The position numbers and the translations under genes were made by a program. Below the pieces are notes generated by a model. The model was not told where the DNA came from. It made no database searches and worked only from the letters and a program-made list of their open reading frames with translations. Shown here piece by piece: positions 19,570-27,999 of a stretch of 64,000 bases of DNA. Source of the DNA: Bin103 sp002238925 (GTDB lineage Bacteria > Spirochaetota > Spirochaetia > SZUA-6 > Bin103); NCBI GenBank assembly GCA_965208065.1, contig OZ242313.1:4464001-4528000 (forward strand), written 5' to 3'. Numbering within the stretch: position 1 is the first letter of the stretch; the number at the start of each line of letters is the position of its first letter.

Positions 19570-20724
19570 TCACTCCCCGCCAGCCGCGGCAGCGCCACTG
19601 CCGGCGTCCGGCTCGCGCGTCAGGGTGGTGTGGAACAGCACCGACATGCGCATCGCCACACCGTTGGTCACCTGGTCCAAGATCAGCGAATGAGCGCCGT
19701 CCGCTACCTCGGCGGCCACCTCGATACCGCGGTTCATCGGCCCCGGATGCAGCACCAGCAGGCTCGGCTTGGCACGCTGCAGGCGCTCCCGCGACAGTCC
19801 GTACTCGACCGCGTACTCGCGCACCGACGGGAAGTAGGCGCCGCGCTGGCGCTCGAACTGGATGCGCAGGATGTTGAGCACGTCGGCATCCTCGATCACC
19901 TCGTCCAGATCGTAGGAAACCGTAGCGCCCAACTGCTCGATGCCGTGCGGTATCAGCGACGGCGGACCGCACACCGTCACCACCGCGCCGAGCTTGCGCA
20001 GGCCCCACAGGTTGGAGCGCGCCACGCGCGAGTGCAGGATGTCGCCCACCAGGCACACGTGCAGCCCTTCCAGCGGCAGGTGCTCGCGGATGGTAAAGAT
20101 GTCCAGCAGGCCCTGGGTCGGATGCTCGTGGATGCCGTCGCCGGCGTTGACCACGCTGGCGTCCAGCTCCCTGGCGAGCAACTCCGCGGCGCCCGACGAG
20201 GCGTGCCGCACCACCACGGTGTCCACCTGCATCGCCTCGATGTTCTTGGCGGTGTCGATCAGGCTCTCGCCCTTCTGCACGCTGGAGGAGGAACCCTGGA
20301 AGTTGATGGTGTCCGCGGACAGGCGCTTGGCGGCCAGCTCGAAGCTGGTGCGGGTGCGGGTGGAAGACTCGAAGAACAGGTTGGCGATGGTCTTGCCGCG
20401 CAGCGCCGGCACCTTCTTCACCTGGCGGGCGGACACCTCCTTGAACGATTCGGCAGTGTCCAGCAGCAGTTCGATCTCCGCGCGGTCAAGCAACTCCAGG
20501 GAGAGCAGGTCCTTGCGGCGCCACGCCACGGTCGGCTGCGGCACCGAACCCTGGTCGCTCGCGGGCGCCGCCGGAGCGGGCGCCGGTGGGGAGGGCGCCG
20601 GATGCGGGGCGGTCAAGCCGGAAGCCCGACCGGCGCCGCCCCGGGCAGGCGCGGCAAACGGATCGGCGGTCGCCGCGAGCGCCGGCGCGGGGCCGGTCGC
20701 GGTGGTCCGGCGCACCCTACTCAT
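19570..20724 (-). CDS. pyrB: Aspartate carbamoyltransferase, catalytic subunit, with N-terminal extension
   Basis: The enzyme couples carbamoyl phosphate to aspartate. The carbamoyl phosphate motif ESSTRTRTSFE (~120), HEHPTQGLLD (~198) and HPGPMNRG (~335) are all present. The 384 residues exceed the usual ~305 because of about 65 Ala/Pro-rich residues before WRRKDLLSLELL, and because of a short Gly/Ala tail. The extension depends on ATG 20724, which overlaps the pyrR stop by 8 bp; a later in-frame start close to residue 65 cannot be excluded, but no good codon with a Shine-Dalgarno was seen. No pyrI gene is present. Confidence 0.95.
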   Translation of the reverse strand: MSRVRRTTATGPAPALAATADPFAAPARGGAGRASGLTAPHPAPSPPAPAPAAPASDQGSVPQPTVAWRRKDLLSLELLDRAEIELLLDTAESFKEVSARQVKKVPALRGKTIANLFFESSTRTRTSFELAAKRLSADTINFQGSSSSVQKGESLIDTAKNIEAMQVDTVVVRHASSGAAELLARELDASVVNAGDGIHEHPTQGLLDIFTIREHLPLEGLHVCLVGDILHSRVARSNLWGLRKLGAVVTVCGPPSLIPHGIEQLGATVSYDLDEVIEDADVLNILRIQFERQRGAYFPSVREYAVEYGLSRERLQRAKPSLLVLHPGPMNRGIEVAAEVADGAHSLILDQVTNGVAMRMSVLFHTTLTREPDAGSGAAAAGGE

Positions 20725-21286
20725 CGCGCTCGCCGCAGTGTGCGATCACCACCTCTTCGACCGGGTCGATGTCGCTGAGTCGTACGTGCACGATCTCCGC
20801 GCTGCTGGTGGGCACGTTCTTGCCCACGTAGTCGGCGCGGATCGGGTACTCGCGGTGGCCGCGGTCAATCACCACGGCGAGCTGGATGCGGCGCGGGCGC
20901 CCGAACGCCATCAGCGCATCGAGCGCGGCGCGCGTGGTGCGCCCCGTGTACAGCACGTCGTCGACCAGCACCACGACGCGGTCTTCGAGCGCGAAGTCGA
21001 TCTCGGTCCTGCCCACCACCGGTGCGCTGGCAACGTGGCTCAGGTCGTCGCGGTACAGGCTGATGTCGAGGATGCCGAGCGGCGGCTCGGTGCCGGTAAT
21101 CTCGTGCACTGCCTGCCGCAGGCGGCGCGCCAGCGGCACGCCGCGGGTGCGGATCCCGACAAACACCACCTGGTCGACATCCCGGTTGCGCTCCACCACC
21201 TCGTGCGCCAGCCGCGTCAGGCAGCGCGCCAGGTCCGCCGCGTCCAGGATGCGCCGTTCCCGGTGCCTGGTCTGCGTCTCAGCCAT
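20717..21286 (-). CDS. pyrR: PyrR bifunctional regulator/uracil phosphoribosyltransferase
   Basis: A 189-residue phosphoribosyltransferase-fold protein that in other bacteria binds the pyr leader RNA when UMP is high. The PRPP-binding loop VVVLVDDVLYTGRTTRAAL is at ~95-113 and the conserved region VGIRTRGVPLA at ~45-55. ATG 21286 is chosen because GGGAGGGGG lies 8-9 bases ahead; an upstream in-frame start at 21325 would add 13 residues without a better site. It is the first gene of the operon, and a candidate binding hairpin is in its leader at 21426-21447. Confidence 0.95.
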   Translation of the reverse strand: MAETQTRHRERRILDAADLARCLTRLAHEVVERNRDVDQVVFVGIRTRGVPLARRLRQAVHEITGTEPPLGILDISLYRDDLSHVASAPVVGRTEIDFALEDRVVVLVDDVLYTGRTTRAALDALMAFGRPRRIQLAVVIDRGHREYPIRADYVGKNVPTSSAEIVHVRLSDIDPVEEVVIAHCGERDE

Positions 21287-21425
21287 TGCCGTTCCCCCTC
21301 CCCGTCCTGCAAGGCATAAGGACAAAAAAATAGCCTCCTTGCACTCGCGCGCGTGCGTTGCTGCCGCGTGCGAGCCGGAGACTTCGCCAGCTATCCGTTC
21401 CTACAAGTTCAGCGTTCAAATGTCC

Positions 21426-21447
21426 GTCCTTCCCGGCCTCACCGGAC
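21426..21447 (-). promoter_or_regulatory. Candidate PyrR-binding hairpin in the pyr leader
   Basis: On the minus strand, the 22 bases start GTCCGGTGAGGCCGGGAAGG and end in AC. GTCC pairs with GGAC at the ends and the apex holds the GNGAGG core known from PyrR-binding loops (UCCNGNGAGG). It lies about 140 bases before the pyrR start. A T-run (21326-21332) follows further down, but I see no clean GC hairpin directly before it, so the control mode (termination or translation) is open. Confidence 0.45.
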
Positions 21448-21491
21448 CGGGTTAAAGGATGGACCTATGCTACTGTGTCAGGGCCGCGCGG

Positions 21492-22496
21492 TCAACTGCC
21501 GGCCGGAGCCCACATCAGGGCGCGGATCTCGCCGAACTCGTGGCGCAGCTTGTCCCACCGGTCGCCGCCGTCGGCGGAGCGGTACAGCTCGCCGGAGCAG
21601 GTGTAGGCGTATACCAGGTCGGGGTCGGCGGCGTGGGTGGCGTAGTCCCAGATGGTGGAGTTGGGATCCACCGGCAGCGCCATCCGCTGCCAGCTTGCGC
21701 CGCCGTCCCGCGAGCGCAGCACCGCGCCTTCCGATCCCGGCGGCCCGTTGCCGTGGCCGAGAAAGATGGTACCGGGCGCCCCCGCCTGCTGCCGGATGCC
21801 GCGGAAGTAACCCCAAGGCGCGACCGCACCCAGATCCTGGCGCTGCCAGCTCGCGCCCTCGTCGCCGCTGACGTTGACGCCGTTGTTGGTCGCCGCCACC
21901 AGGGTGCGCGAACCGTTGTCGGGCACCACCACCATGCCGTGCACGTCCAGCGACGAGAGCCCGTCGGCATGGCGGCTCCAGGTGTCGCCGGCATCGTCGC
22001 TGCGAAAGGCGCCGTCGATCTCCACCCCCACCCACACCGAACGGGGGGCGACCGGATCGGGGATGATGGTGGTGATGCGGGTAAACTCGATCACCGGGCA
22101 CTCGGTGCTCGCGCCAAGCTGCGCATCTTGCCACGTGTCGCCGCCGTCGGTGGAGCGGTACACGCCCGCCGGCCGGGTGCCCGCGAACACGGTGTCCGGA
22201 TCCGCGGGCAGCACCATCAGCGCCCACACCTGCAGGCCGTCCATTGCGCTGCTGAGCCGCTGCCAGCTGCCGCCGCCGTCGTCGGAGCGGTACACGCCGG
22301 CGTGGGTGCCCGCGAAGATGCGGTCCGGCCGGTCGGGATGCGCGGCCAGCGACCGCACCTCCCCCTCTATGTACAGGCCGTTGTTCGCCGGGCGCTTGAA
22401 CGTCGCCCCGCCGTCGTCGCTGATGTACAGCCCCTCGCCTACCGTGCCTACCAGTACTCGTTCGTTGCCGTTCGCCATCGTGCGCTCACTAGGCAT
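21492..22496 (-). CDS. BNR/Asp-box beta-propeller protein
   Basis: The 334-residue product is built of repeated blades carrying Asp boxes (S-x-D-x-G-x-x-W): SDDGGATF, SDDGGGSW, STDGGDTW, SDDAGDTW, GDEGASW, SRDGGASW and SADGGDRW, seven in all. Such propellers occur in sialidases, sortilin/Vps10 and photosystem-assembly proteins; here there is no catalytic signature and no signal peptide, so it is best called a WD40/YVTN-like scaffold of unknown ligand. ATG 22496 or the in-frame ATG 22478 (MANGNERV) may be the start; neither has a strong ribosome site. It is convergent with nothing and precedes an enolase-family gene on the same strand by 30 bp, which suggests co-transcription. Confidence 0.8.
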   Translation of the reverse strand: MPSERTMANGNERVLVGTVGEGLYISDDGGATFKRPANNGLYIEGEVRSLAAHPDRPDRIFAGTHAGVYRSDDGGGSWQRLSSAMDGLQVWALMVLPADPDTVFAGTRPAGVYRSTDGGDTWQDAQLGASTECPVIEFTRITTIIPDPVAPRSVWVGVEIDGAFRSDDAGDTWSRHADGLSSLDVHGMVVVPDNGSRTLVAATNNGVNVSGDEGASWQRQDLGAVAPWGYFRGIRQQAGAPGTIFLGHGNGPPGSEGAVLRSRDGGASWQRMALPVDPNSTIWDYATHAADPDLVYAYTCSGELYRSADGGDRWDKLRHEFGEIRALMWAPAGS

Positions 22497-22526
22497 CCCA
22501 GCGCCGGCGTTGTCAAGATCGCGCGG

Positions 22527-23699
22527 TCAGTGTTCCTTGGGCGGGTGGCGGGCGAGCGCGGCCTCGTCCGGCTCGGTACCCCAGCCGGGGGCGTCGGACA
22601 GGTGCAGGTGGCCGTCGCGGATGTCGGGTGTCCGAGTGAACAACTCGCCGTCCCACGGGCCGCGGTCGACGTCGGTCTCCATGATGCGCAGGTTGGTGAC
22701 CGCCGCGCACAGGTGGGCGCTGATCATCGTCGCCAGGTGGCCGTAGTAGTTGTGCGGCGCCACGTTCACCTGGTGGGCGTCGGCGAGCGCGGCGATCTTC
22801 AGTGACTGCCAGGCGCCGTTCCACACCGCGTCGATAATCGCCACGTCCATCGCCTGCAGCCGCAGGAACGGCAGATACGCGGCCGGCGTGATGATCGACT
22901 CGCACGACGCGATGGCATGCGCGCTGCCGCGGCGCACGTCGGCCAGCGCCTCCGGATGCGGCGAGTCGATTTCCCACCAGAATATGTCCAGGTCGGCCAG
23001 TGCCCGCAGGATGCGCAGGTAGCCTTCCGGCCTGGCGTTGTAGTTGAGGTCGACCAGGATGTCCACGTCGGGGCCGGCGCCGTCGCGGAACGCCTCCAGG
23101 TGGGCGCGCAGCTGGCCGATGATGTGCCGCTCCACGTTCTGGTCGGGCTGAAACGGGCGTCCGAACCCGGGCGCCCAGCCGGTTACCCGCTCTCCGCTGT
23201 AGTCGAAGATGTTGGTCTTGAGCGCGGTGAAGCCCGCCTCCCGCACCTCTGCCCCCAGCGCACGGATGCCGTCCAGGCCGGACACCACCGGGCCGTGCAT
23301 GCCGGGATGGGCAATGCGCCAGGTGCCGCAGTGCGACCAGTACACCCGGATACGGTCGCGCACCCGCCCGCCGAGCAGTTCGCAGCACGGCACCCCGAGC
23401 AGCTTGGCCTTGGCATCGAGCAGGGCGTTCTCGATCGCCCCGATCCCCATCGCCATCACGCCCGACATCGACTGCCGCGCTTGCGCGTGCAGCCTGGCAA
23501 ACACCCGCTCGGTATCCTGCACGCGCTCGCCCACCACGGCCGGGGCCAGCCGTGCCACCACGCTGGTCACGCCGGTGGCGCCCTGGTGCTCGTCGTACTC
23601 GCTCCAGCCCACAATGCCGTCCTCGGCGGTGAGCTTCACGAAGTGGTAGTTGCGCCAGCCAGCGTCGCAGTGGCGCGTCTCGATTCCGATTACTCGCAC
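22527..23699 (-). CDS. Mandelate racemase/muconate lactonising enzyme family protein
   Basis: A 390-residue enolase-superfamily member. The N-terminal capping domain (1-120) includes the flexible loop, and the barrel carries an LKTN lysine (~165), metal ligands in VDLNYNA (~220), FWWEIDSP (~246) and SCESI (~272). The C-terminal His-containing VAPHNYYGHLA (~315) may be the general base, as in the D-galactonate/mannonate-type subgroups. Its substrate is likely an acid sugar but cannot be read from sequence. GTG 23699 or a nearby codon begins MRVIGIETRHCDAGWRNY. The gene just downstream is the beta-propeller protein. Confidence 0.88.
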   Translation of the reverse strand: MRVIGIETRHCDAGWRNYHFVKLTAEDGIVGWSEYDEHQGATGVTSVVARLAPAVVGERVQDTERVFARLHAQARQSMSGVMAMGIGAIENALLDAKAKLLGVPCCELLGGRVRDRIRVYWSHCGTWRIAHPGMHGPVVSGLDGIRALGAEVREAGFTALKTNIFDYSGERVTGWAPGFGRPFQPDQNVERHIIGQLRAHLEAFRDGAGPDVDILVDLNYNARPEGYLRILRALADLDIFWWEIDSPHPEALADVRRGSAHAIASCESIITPAAYLPFLRLQAMDVAIIDAVWNGAWQSLKIAALADAHQVNVAPHNYYGHLATMISAHLCAAVTNLRIMETDVDRGPWDGELFTRTPDIRDGHLHLSDAPGWGTEPDEAALARHPPKEH

Positions 23700-23737
23700 A
23701 CCTTACCTTAGCAGCCCATGGCCGCCGCCGAGAACCG

Positions 23738-24166
23738 TCAGTCGGAGGACGGCCGGCTACGGCTCCGTCCATGCTCATCGACGAACTCCCTGGGGACGAG
23801 CACCCGCACATCGCCTACCTGCTCAGCCGGGAAATGCTTTCGGTTGCCGGTTACCACGCAGTCGGCTCCGGCTGCGCTCGCCACCTCGACGAACATGGTG
23901 TCAGCGGCGTCGGGCAATGCCAACCCGAGCGCCTCCGCCAACACGGACTCTCCGTTCGCCTCGATGAACTCAAGCACGGCGTCCACCCGCTCGCCGTCCA
24001 ACGCCAGGCTCCCACGCGTCGGGACCTCCCGGTACTCGGCGAGGATGCGCTCGTCGAAGCAGACCGTGATGCTGCCGGCCAGAACGGATCGCAGAATCGC
24101 GCCCGGTGGGCCGTGCGGCGAGAGGAAGCCGGACACCAGGACGTTGGTGTCGAGCACGATCCTCAC
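23738..24166 (-). CDS. PIN-domain toxin of a Phd-linked TA pair
   Basis: A 142-residue PIN-fold ribonuclease candidate, starting at GTG 24166 which overlaps the antitoxin stop (GTGA). Acidic residues expected of PIN enzymes are visible: Asp6 in IVLDTNVL, Glu in LAEYREV (~45), Asp in LPDAADTMFVEVA (~88) and Asp in GADCVVTGNRKHF. The family is the one named putative TA toxin component PIN (COG1569). It would be held inactive by the preceding gene product and, when free, cleave RNA. All core acidic positions appear intact. Confidence 0.88.
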   Translation of the reverse strand: MRIVLDTNVLVSGFLSPHGPPGAILRSVLAGSITVCFDERILAEYREVPTRGSLALDGERVDAVLEFIEANGESVLAEALGLALPDAADTMFVEVASAAGADCVVTGNRKHFPAEQVGDVRVLVPREFVDEHGRSRSRPSSD

Positions 24167-24453
24167 CGCGCACGCCGGCTGGCGCGGACTGCCTTGATCT
24201 CGACGTCAATCTGTTCCATCGACAGCCGGTCAAGACCCCGCCGCGCCGCGTCCCGATGAATCTCGGCAAGTGCGGCACGGGCGCGGCTGCGCCGGATATC
24301 TCCAAGCGCCCGCTCAAGTGAGCGTTCGTCGGTGGCGCTCAGGATGGCCACCGGCTTTCCGTGGCTGGTAACGATCAGATCCCGTTCCTGCTCAAGGTCT
24401 CTCCAGAGTTGCGCCGTGCGGTTACGCAGCTCTCGGACCGAAACGAACTTCAT
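24163..24453 (-). CDS. Phd/YefM-type antitoxin
   Basis: This 96-residue antitoxin has the family start MKFVSVRELRNRTAQLWRDLEQERDLIVTSHGKPVAI with a DNA-binding N-terminal half and a charged, flexible C-terminal half (RASRRAR). ATG 24453 follows GGGGAGGAAAGG, a strong ribosome site. Toxin translation is coupled through the GTGA overlap. Autoregulation of the pair through a promoter in the 24454-24557 divergent region is expected for this class. Confidence 0.85.
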   Translation of the reverse strand: MKFVSVRELRNRTAQLWRDLEQERDLIVTSHGKPVAILSATDERSLERALGDIRRSRARAALAEIHRDAARRGLDRLSMEQIDVEIKAVRASRRAR

Positions 24454-24557
24454 CCCCTTTCCTCCCCATGGTCGAGGCCACAATTATAGGCTCTCTTGTA
24501 GACACAAGTATGCATCTCATCAACGCTCGGTGCGTGGCTGCTATACTCGCGTTCGTC

Positions 24558-25634
24558 ATGAAGGCGGTCATGAAGGTGAGGCAGGCGCCGGGCATCGAGG
24601 TCCGCGAGGTGGACGTCCCGGCGGTGGGCAACAGCGACATCCTGGTGAAGGTGGCCGCGGCCGGCATCTGCGGCAGCGACGTGCACTACTACCAGTGGAC
24701 GCGCGGCTCCGAGATCGTGCGCGTGCCGGTGATCCTCGGCCACGAGTTCTCCGGAGAGGTGGTCGAAGTCGGCCGCGGCGTGACTGGAGTCCAGGTCGGC
24801 GACCGGATCTGTGCGCCGCCGGGGATGGCGTGCGGCGCCTGTCCCGAGTGCCGGGCCGGGCGCGGCGACCGCTGCGGCGCCATGCTGGGGCCGGGAATCC
24901 GGTCGGACGGGTTCTTTGCCGAGTACGGGCGGCTGACGGCGGCGGCACAGGTGTTCAAGCTGCCGCCGGAGGTGAGTCTGGCCGCCGCCGCCTTGATGGA
25001 ACCGCTCGGCGTATGCCTGAACGCCGTCGACGTGTCCGGGCTGCGCGTGGGGCAGACGGCGGCGGTGCTCGGCCCCGGGCCGATCGGGCTGCTGACCACG
25101 GCGCTGTTGCGCGCCGGCGGCGCCGGACTGGTGGTGGTGGCCGGCACGGCCGCGGACGGCATGCGCCTGCGCCTCGCCGAGCGCCTCGGAGCGGACGAGG
25201 TGACGGTGGTGGACTATCCCGACGATGCCGACGACGCCGGCGGCGCCGACGACGGGGCGGCCCTGGCCGCGCGCGCCGCGGCGCTGGACGATGGCGGCTT
25301 CGACCTGGTGTTCGAGGCCACCGGCAGCCCGGCGGCGATCCAGCAGAGCATCGACTTGGTGAAGCGCGGCGGGCAGGTGGTGCTGATGGGCATCTACGGC
25401 GCGCCGGCCGCCATCGATCCGACCCCGATGGTGCGCGCCCGCAAGAACATCGTCAGCGCCTACGGCTACGGAGCGGGCGGTACCGCCACCTGGAAGCGGG
25501 CGCTGCGCCTGCTGGCCGCCGGACGGCTGGACGTGGAGCCGGTCATCACCCACCGCCTGCCGCTGTCGCGCGCCGAGGACGGCTTCCGCCTCGCTCTGGA
25601 CAAACAGGCGGCCAAGGTGCTGCTGATCCCGTGA
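24558..25634 (+). CDS. Zinc-dependent alcohol/polyol dehydrogenase (MDR family)
   Basis: The 358-residue enzyme has a GroES-like N-terminal domain with catalytic zinc ligands Cys in AGICGSDVHY (~37) and His/Glu in LGHEFSGEVV (~61-62). The structural-zinc loop is complete, CGACPECRAGRGDRC (~89-103). The NAD-binding fold begins at AAVLGPGPIGLLTT (~170), and DLVFEATGSPAAI (~255) is typical of the sorbitol/threonine dehydrogenase branch. ATG 24558 is chosen; an ATG four codons later has AAGG ahead and is an alternative. Divergent from the antitoxin gene. The substrate is probably a polyol or sugar alcohol by family. Confidence 0.9.
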   Translation: MKAVMKVRQAPGIEVREVDVPAVGNSDILVKVAAAGICGSDVHYYQWTRGSEIVRVPVILGHEFSGEVVEVGRGVTGVQVGDRICAPPGMACGACPECRAGRGDRCGAMLGPGIRSDGFFAEYGRLTAAAQVFKLPPEVSLAAAALMEPLGVCLNAVDVSGLRVGQTAAVLGPGPIGLLTTALLRAGGAGLVVVAGTAADGMRLRLAERLGADEVTVVDYPDDADDAGGADDGAALAARAAALDDGGFDLVFEATGSPAAIQQSIDLVKRGGQVVLMGIYGAPAAIDPTPMVRARKNIVSAYGYGAGGTATWKRALRLLAAGRLDVEPVITHRLPLSRAEDGFRLALDKQAAKVLLIP

Positions 25635-25652
25635 CAGTGAGTCGCTACACCC

Positions 25653-26420
25653 TCAGGAATCTTCCTTCGCGGCCGCCTCCACTACCCGCAGGTGCTCGAC
25701 AAACTCGGCGTGCTCCGGGATGCTCAAACCGTTACGCAACTCAGCAAGCACCCCGGCAATGTCTCCGTGCAGCAACGCGTCAACCGCCAGTCGCAGGCCG
25801 GGAAATACGCGGCTCTCGAGCATGCCGCCCGCGGTCGCGGCCAGCGGCCGGTACTCGCCGTCGGTAAGCACGAACCAGTCGATCTGCCGTTCCAACACCC
25901 GCCACACCAGGTACTCCTGCACTCCGTTGCGCCGATAGGCACGGAGCTTGTCGTGCAGGTCGATCGCCGCGCTGCTGGCAGCGATCTCCACGACCAGTTC
26001 CGGCGCGCCGTCGATATAGTCGTCGGCGGTCATGATCGTACGTCCCCCCGCCGCCGGGACGATACGAAGCAGCGCGTCGGGTTGCGGTTCGTTGTCCAGG
26101 TCAAGCCGCACCGTTGCGTTGTCGGCCGCCCGTACCCCGGGCGTCGATGCGCAGTAGGTCACCAGCCATCCAAGAATCGCTGCATGCGGCTCTGCGTGAC
26201 TGATAGCGCGTACCGGTGACGGCAGGTAGACGACCCCCTCGATCAGTTCCGCCTTCTTGAGATCCGGCCGAGCGGTATAGCGCCGTTCGAACTCGGCGCG
26301 CGAGAGCCGGTCGCCGTTCTCCAGCGGCATTGGCAGCGGCCTGCCCGCGGCACGTTCCTGTCCGTGGCCCGGCGTCGGCGCACGGCGCTCGCGAGTTGCC
26401 GGGTCCGCCTGCACAGCCAT
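25653..26420 (-). CDS. Uma2 family endonuclease-like protein (DUF820)
   Basis: About 255 residues of the Uma2/DUF820 restriction-endonuclease-like fold. The conserved block runs LSRAEFERRYTARPDLKKAELIEGVVY (~40-65), PQPDALLRIVP (~110), APELVVEIAASSAAIDLHDKLRAYRRNGVQEYLVW (~140-175), with the PD-(D/E)XK residues Asp in QPDALL and Glu in VVEIA, and Lys in HDKLRAY. Start ATG 26420 (MAVQADPATRERR) is used; an ATG four codons upstream at 26432 is equally possible. The biological role of this common family is unknown; such genes are abundant in mobile regions. Confidence 0.85.
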   Translation of the reverse strand: MAVQADPATRERRAPTPGHGQERAAGRPLPMPLENGDRLSRAEFERRYTARPDLKKAELIEGVVYLPSPVRAISHAEPHAAILGWLVTYCASTPGVRAADNATVRLDLDNEPQPDALLRIVPAAGGRTIMTADDYIDGAPELVVEIAASSAAIDLHDKLRAYRRNGVQEYLVWRVLERQIDWFVLTDGEYRPLAATAGGMLESRVFPGLRLAVDALLHGDIAGVLAELRNGLSIPEHAEFVEHLRVVEAAAKEDS

Positions 26421-26503
26421 CGGCACCACCATACCACATTCCGGGCTACTATGACGCCGTGGCCGCCCCGGCGGCCGCAAGATTCCATGACCTGAGGTGA
26501 CCC

Positions 26504-27217
26504 GTGCGAGCGCACTATCTGCAACACGTTCCGTTCGAAGGGCTCGGCTGCATCGAGCCGTGGCTGCGCCGCGCCGGGTATGAGGTGACCGCGACGCGGT
26601 TCTACGACTCCGAGGAGTTGCCTCCGCCCGCCGACGTGGACCTCGTGGTGGCGATGGGCGGCCCGATGAGCGTCAACGACGAGCAGCAGTATCCCTGGCT
26701 GGCGGCGGAAAAGCGGTTCATCGGTGCCGTCATCGAGCTGGGGCGGCCGGTGCTCGGCGTGTGCCTGGGCGCGCAGCTCATTGCCAGCGCCAGCGGGGCG
26801 GCGGTGTACCCCAACAAGGTCAAGGAGATCGGCTGGCTGCCGATCCAGGGCGTCGAACCCGGTTCGAACGCGGAGCATCCGGCCACGTTCCGCTTTCCAC
26901 CGTTCCTGGAGGTGTTCCACTGGCATGGCGACACGTTCGACCTGCCGGAGGGAGCGGTCCGCCTGGCGCGCAGCAACGGAGCGCTGAACCAGGCATTCCA
27001 GCTCGGCGATTCCGTGGTCGGCATGCAGTTTCACCTCGACACCACCCCGGACAGCGCCCGCGCGCTGGTCGAGCACTGCCGCGACGAGCTGGTGCCGTCG
27101 ATGTACGTCCAGTCCGAGCAGCGCATCCTGGCCGCGGAACCCGCCAAGTACCGCGCGCTCAACGGCTGGATGGACCAGGTCCTGTCCTTCATCACCGGCA
27201 TCGACCCGCCGTCGTGA
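26504..27217 (+). CDS. Class I glutamine amidotransferase (GMP synthase-like)
   Basis: A 237-residue stand-alone GATase1 domain starting at GTG 26504. The nucleophile elbow GVCLGAQLIA is at ~86-95, and the His is in VVGMQFHLDTTPD (~175); the Glu usual after the His-Pro/Leu pair appears replaced by Asp (FHLD where many have FHPE), a departure seen in several GMP-synthase-like relatives. AMGGPMSVNDEQQYPWL (~51-67) is typical of the GuaA-like subgroup. It has no synthetase partner nearby, so it may act on glutamyl conjugates. Divergent from Uma2. Confidence 0.88.
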   Translation: MRAHYLQHVPFEGLGCIEPWLRRAGYEVTATRFYDSEELPPPADVDLVVAMGGPMSVNDEQQYPWLAAEKRFIGAVIELGRPVLGVCLGAQLIASASGAAVYPNKVKEIGWLPIQGVEPGSNAEHPATFRFPPFLEVFHWHGDTFDLPEGAVRLARSNGALNQAFQLGDSVVGMQFHLDTTPDSARALVEHCRDELVPSMYVQSEQRILAAEPAKYRALNGWMDQVLSFITGIDPPS

Positions 27218-27273
27218 CTGAAGCGCAGCCGCGGTCGTTGCACGCGCTACCTTAGTCCGCTTATGTTATCTAC

Positions 27274-27546
27274 ATGCCGGTAGAGACCGCCGTCAGCCAG
27301 TACCTCGCGGTGATCGGTCGCAAGGGCGGCAAGAAGAGCCGCCGGCGGCTGTCCAGCGACCAGGCTCGGGACATGGTGCGGGTTCGCGAGCTCAGGCGCG
27401 CATTCCGCGAGTACTACGCCCGTTGCTTCTGGTACATGCGCCCTGACGCCCATCTGACGTTGGATGACCTCCCCGAGGTCGTGCGTGGCCTGCGCAAGAA
27501 CGGCGGCAGGGACGGGATCCGCCGCGCCGCCAAGCTGTGCCGGTAA
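27274..27546 (+). CDS. Small conserved-looking protein preceding an AbiEii-type remnant
   Basis: The 90-residue product begins MPVETAVSQYLAVIGRKGGKKSRRRLSSDQA with a basic patch, and has a helical aromatic middle (RRAFREYYARCFWYMRPDAH). The downstream gene, now broken, was an AbiEii nucleotidyltransferase-like toxin whose GTG start overlaps this stop (27537), so this is plausibly its antitoxin or partner. It shows no winged-helix pattern of AbiEi that I can recognise. No stated function is safe. Confidence 0.65.
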   Translation: MPVETAVSQYLAVIGRKGGKKSRRRLSSDQARDMVRVRELRRAFREYYARCFWYMRPDAHLTLDDLPEVVRGLRKNGGRDGIRRAAKLCR

Positions 27547-27783
27547 GCGAGTTGCAGGTACGCATCCTGCGCGAGATCGCCGCCAATCAGACCCCGGACA
27601 GCTACCTCGCGGGAGCTCGACCGGGCGCGAGCGCTGGTGGGCCGGCTCCCCGACCAGGACGTCGGGTGCCTCTACCTCAATGAGGCTGGCTCGCCGACCA
27701 GCCCGGACCCATCGTCGGATCGATTCCAGTCGCTCGTGCGTCATCTTGGCAGCGTCGGCGGCGCCTGGCCCACGGTATCCTGA
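27537..27783 (+). pseudogene. AbiEii/AbiGii-type nucleotidyltransferase toxin, internally deleted
   Basis: Starting at GTG 27537, the frame gives PVSELQVRILREIAANQTPDSYLAG, the family N-terminus. Right after the catalytic-site approach (the GG-x-A-L-H region is missing) the frame changes and 27613-27783 reads a family-like tail: LDRARALVGRLPDQDVGCLY through RHLGSVGGAWPTVS. A full gene is about 700-900 bp, so some 500-700 bp are gone. The catalytic GSxxLxLxxxRxxxDIDL-type core is absent. Confidence 0.75.
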
Positions 27784-27786
27784 TCC

Positions 27787-27999
27787 ATGAAAACGACGGT
27801 CGATATTCCCGACCATATGCTTGTAGAACTCATTGAGAATACGGGCGCGCGTACCAAGCGGGAAGCGATTCTCACCGCAGTCGAAGAATACAATCGCAAC
27901 AAGAAGATTGCTGCGTTGGCGGACGTGGTTGGAACGTTCGATCAGTTCATGACCGCGGACGAGCTCAACCAATCAAGAGGTTCGGATCGAGCATTCTGA
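27787..27999 (+). CDS. VapB-type antitoxin
   Basis: A 70-residue ribbon-helix-helix protein, MKTTVDIPDHMLVELIENTGARTKREAILTAVEEYNRNKK, with the typical strand (TTVDIP) and the helix that carries TKREAI. The C-terminal tail (AALADVVGTFDQFMTADELNQSR) is the toxin-binding region. The toxin frame overlapping the end is truncated (27981 onwards), so this antitoxin appears orphaned. ATG 27787 is four bases after the AbiEii-remnant stop. Confidence 0.85.
   Translation: MKTTVDIPDHMLVELIENTGARTKREAILTAVEEYNRNKKIAALADVVGTFDQFMTADELNQSRGSDRAF

Noticed and set aside
21307..21342. Intrinsic terminator in the pyr leader
   Set aside because: The T-run lies inside the loop of the only local hairpin (TGCAAGG/CCTTGCA), not behind a GC stem.
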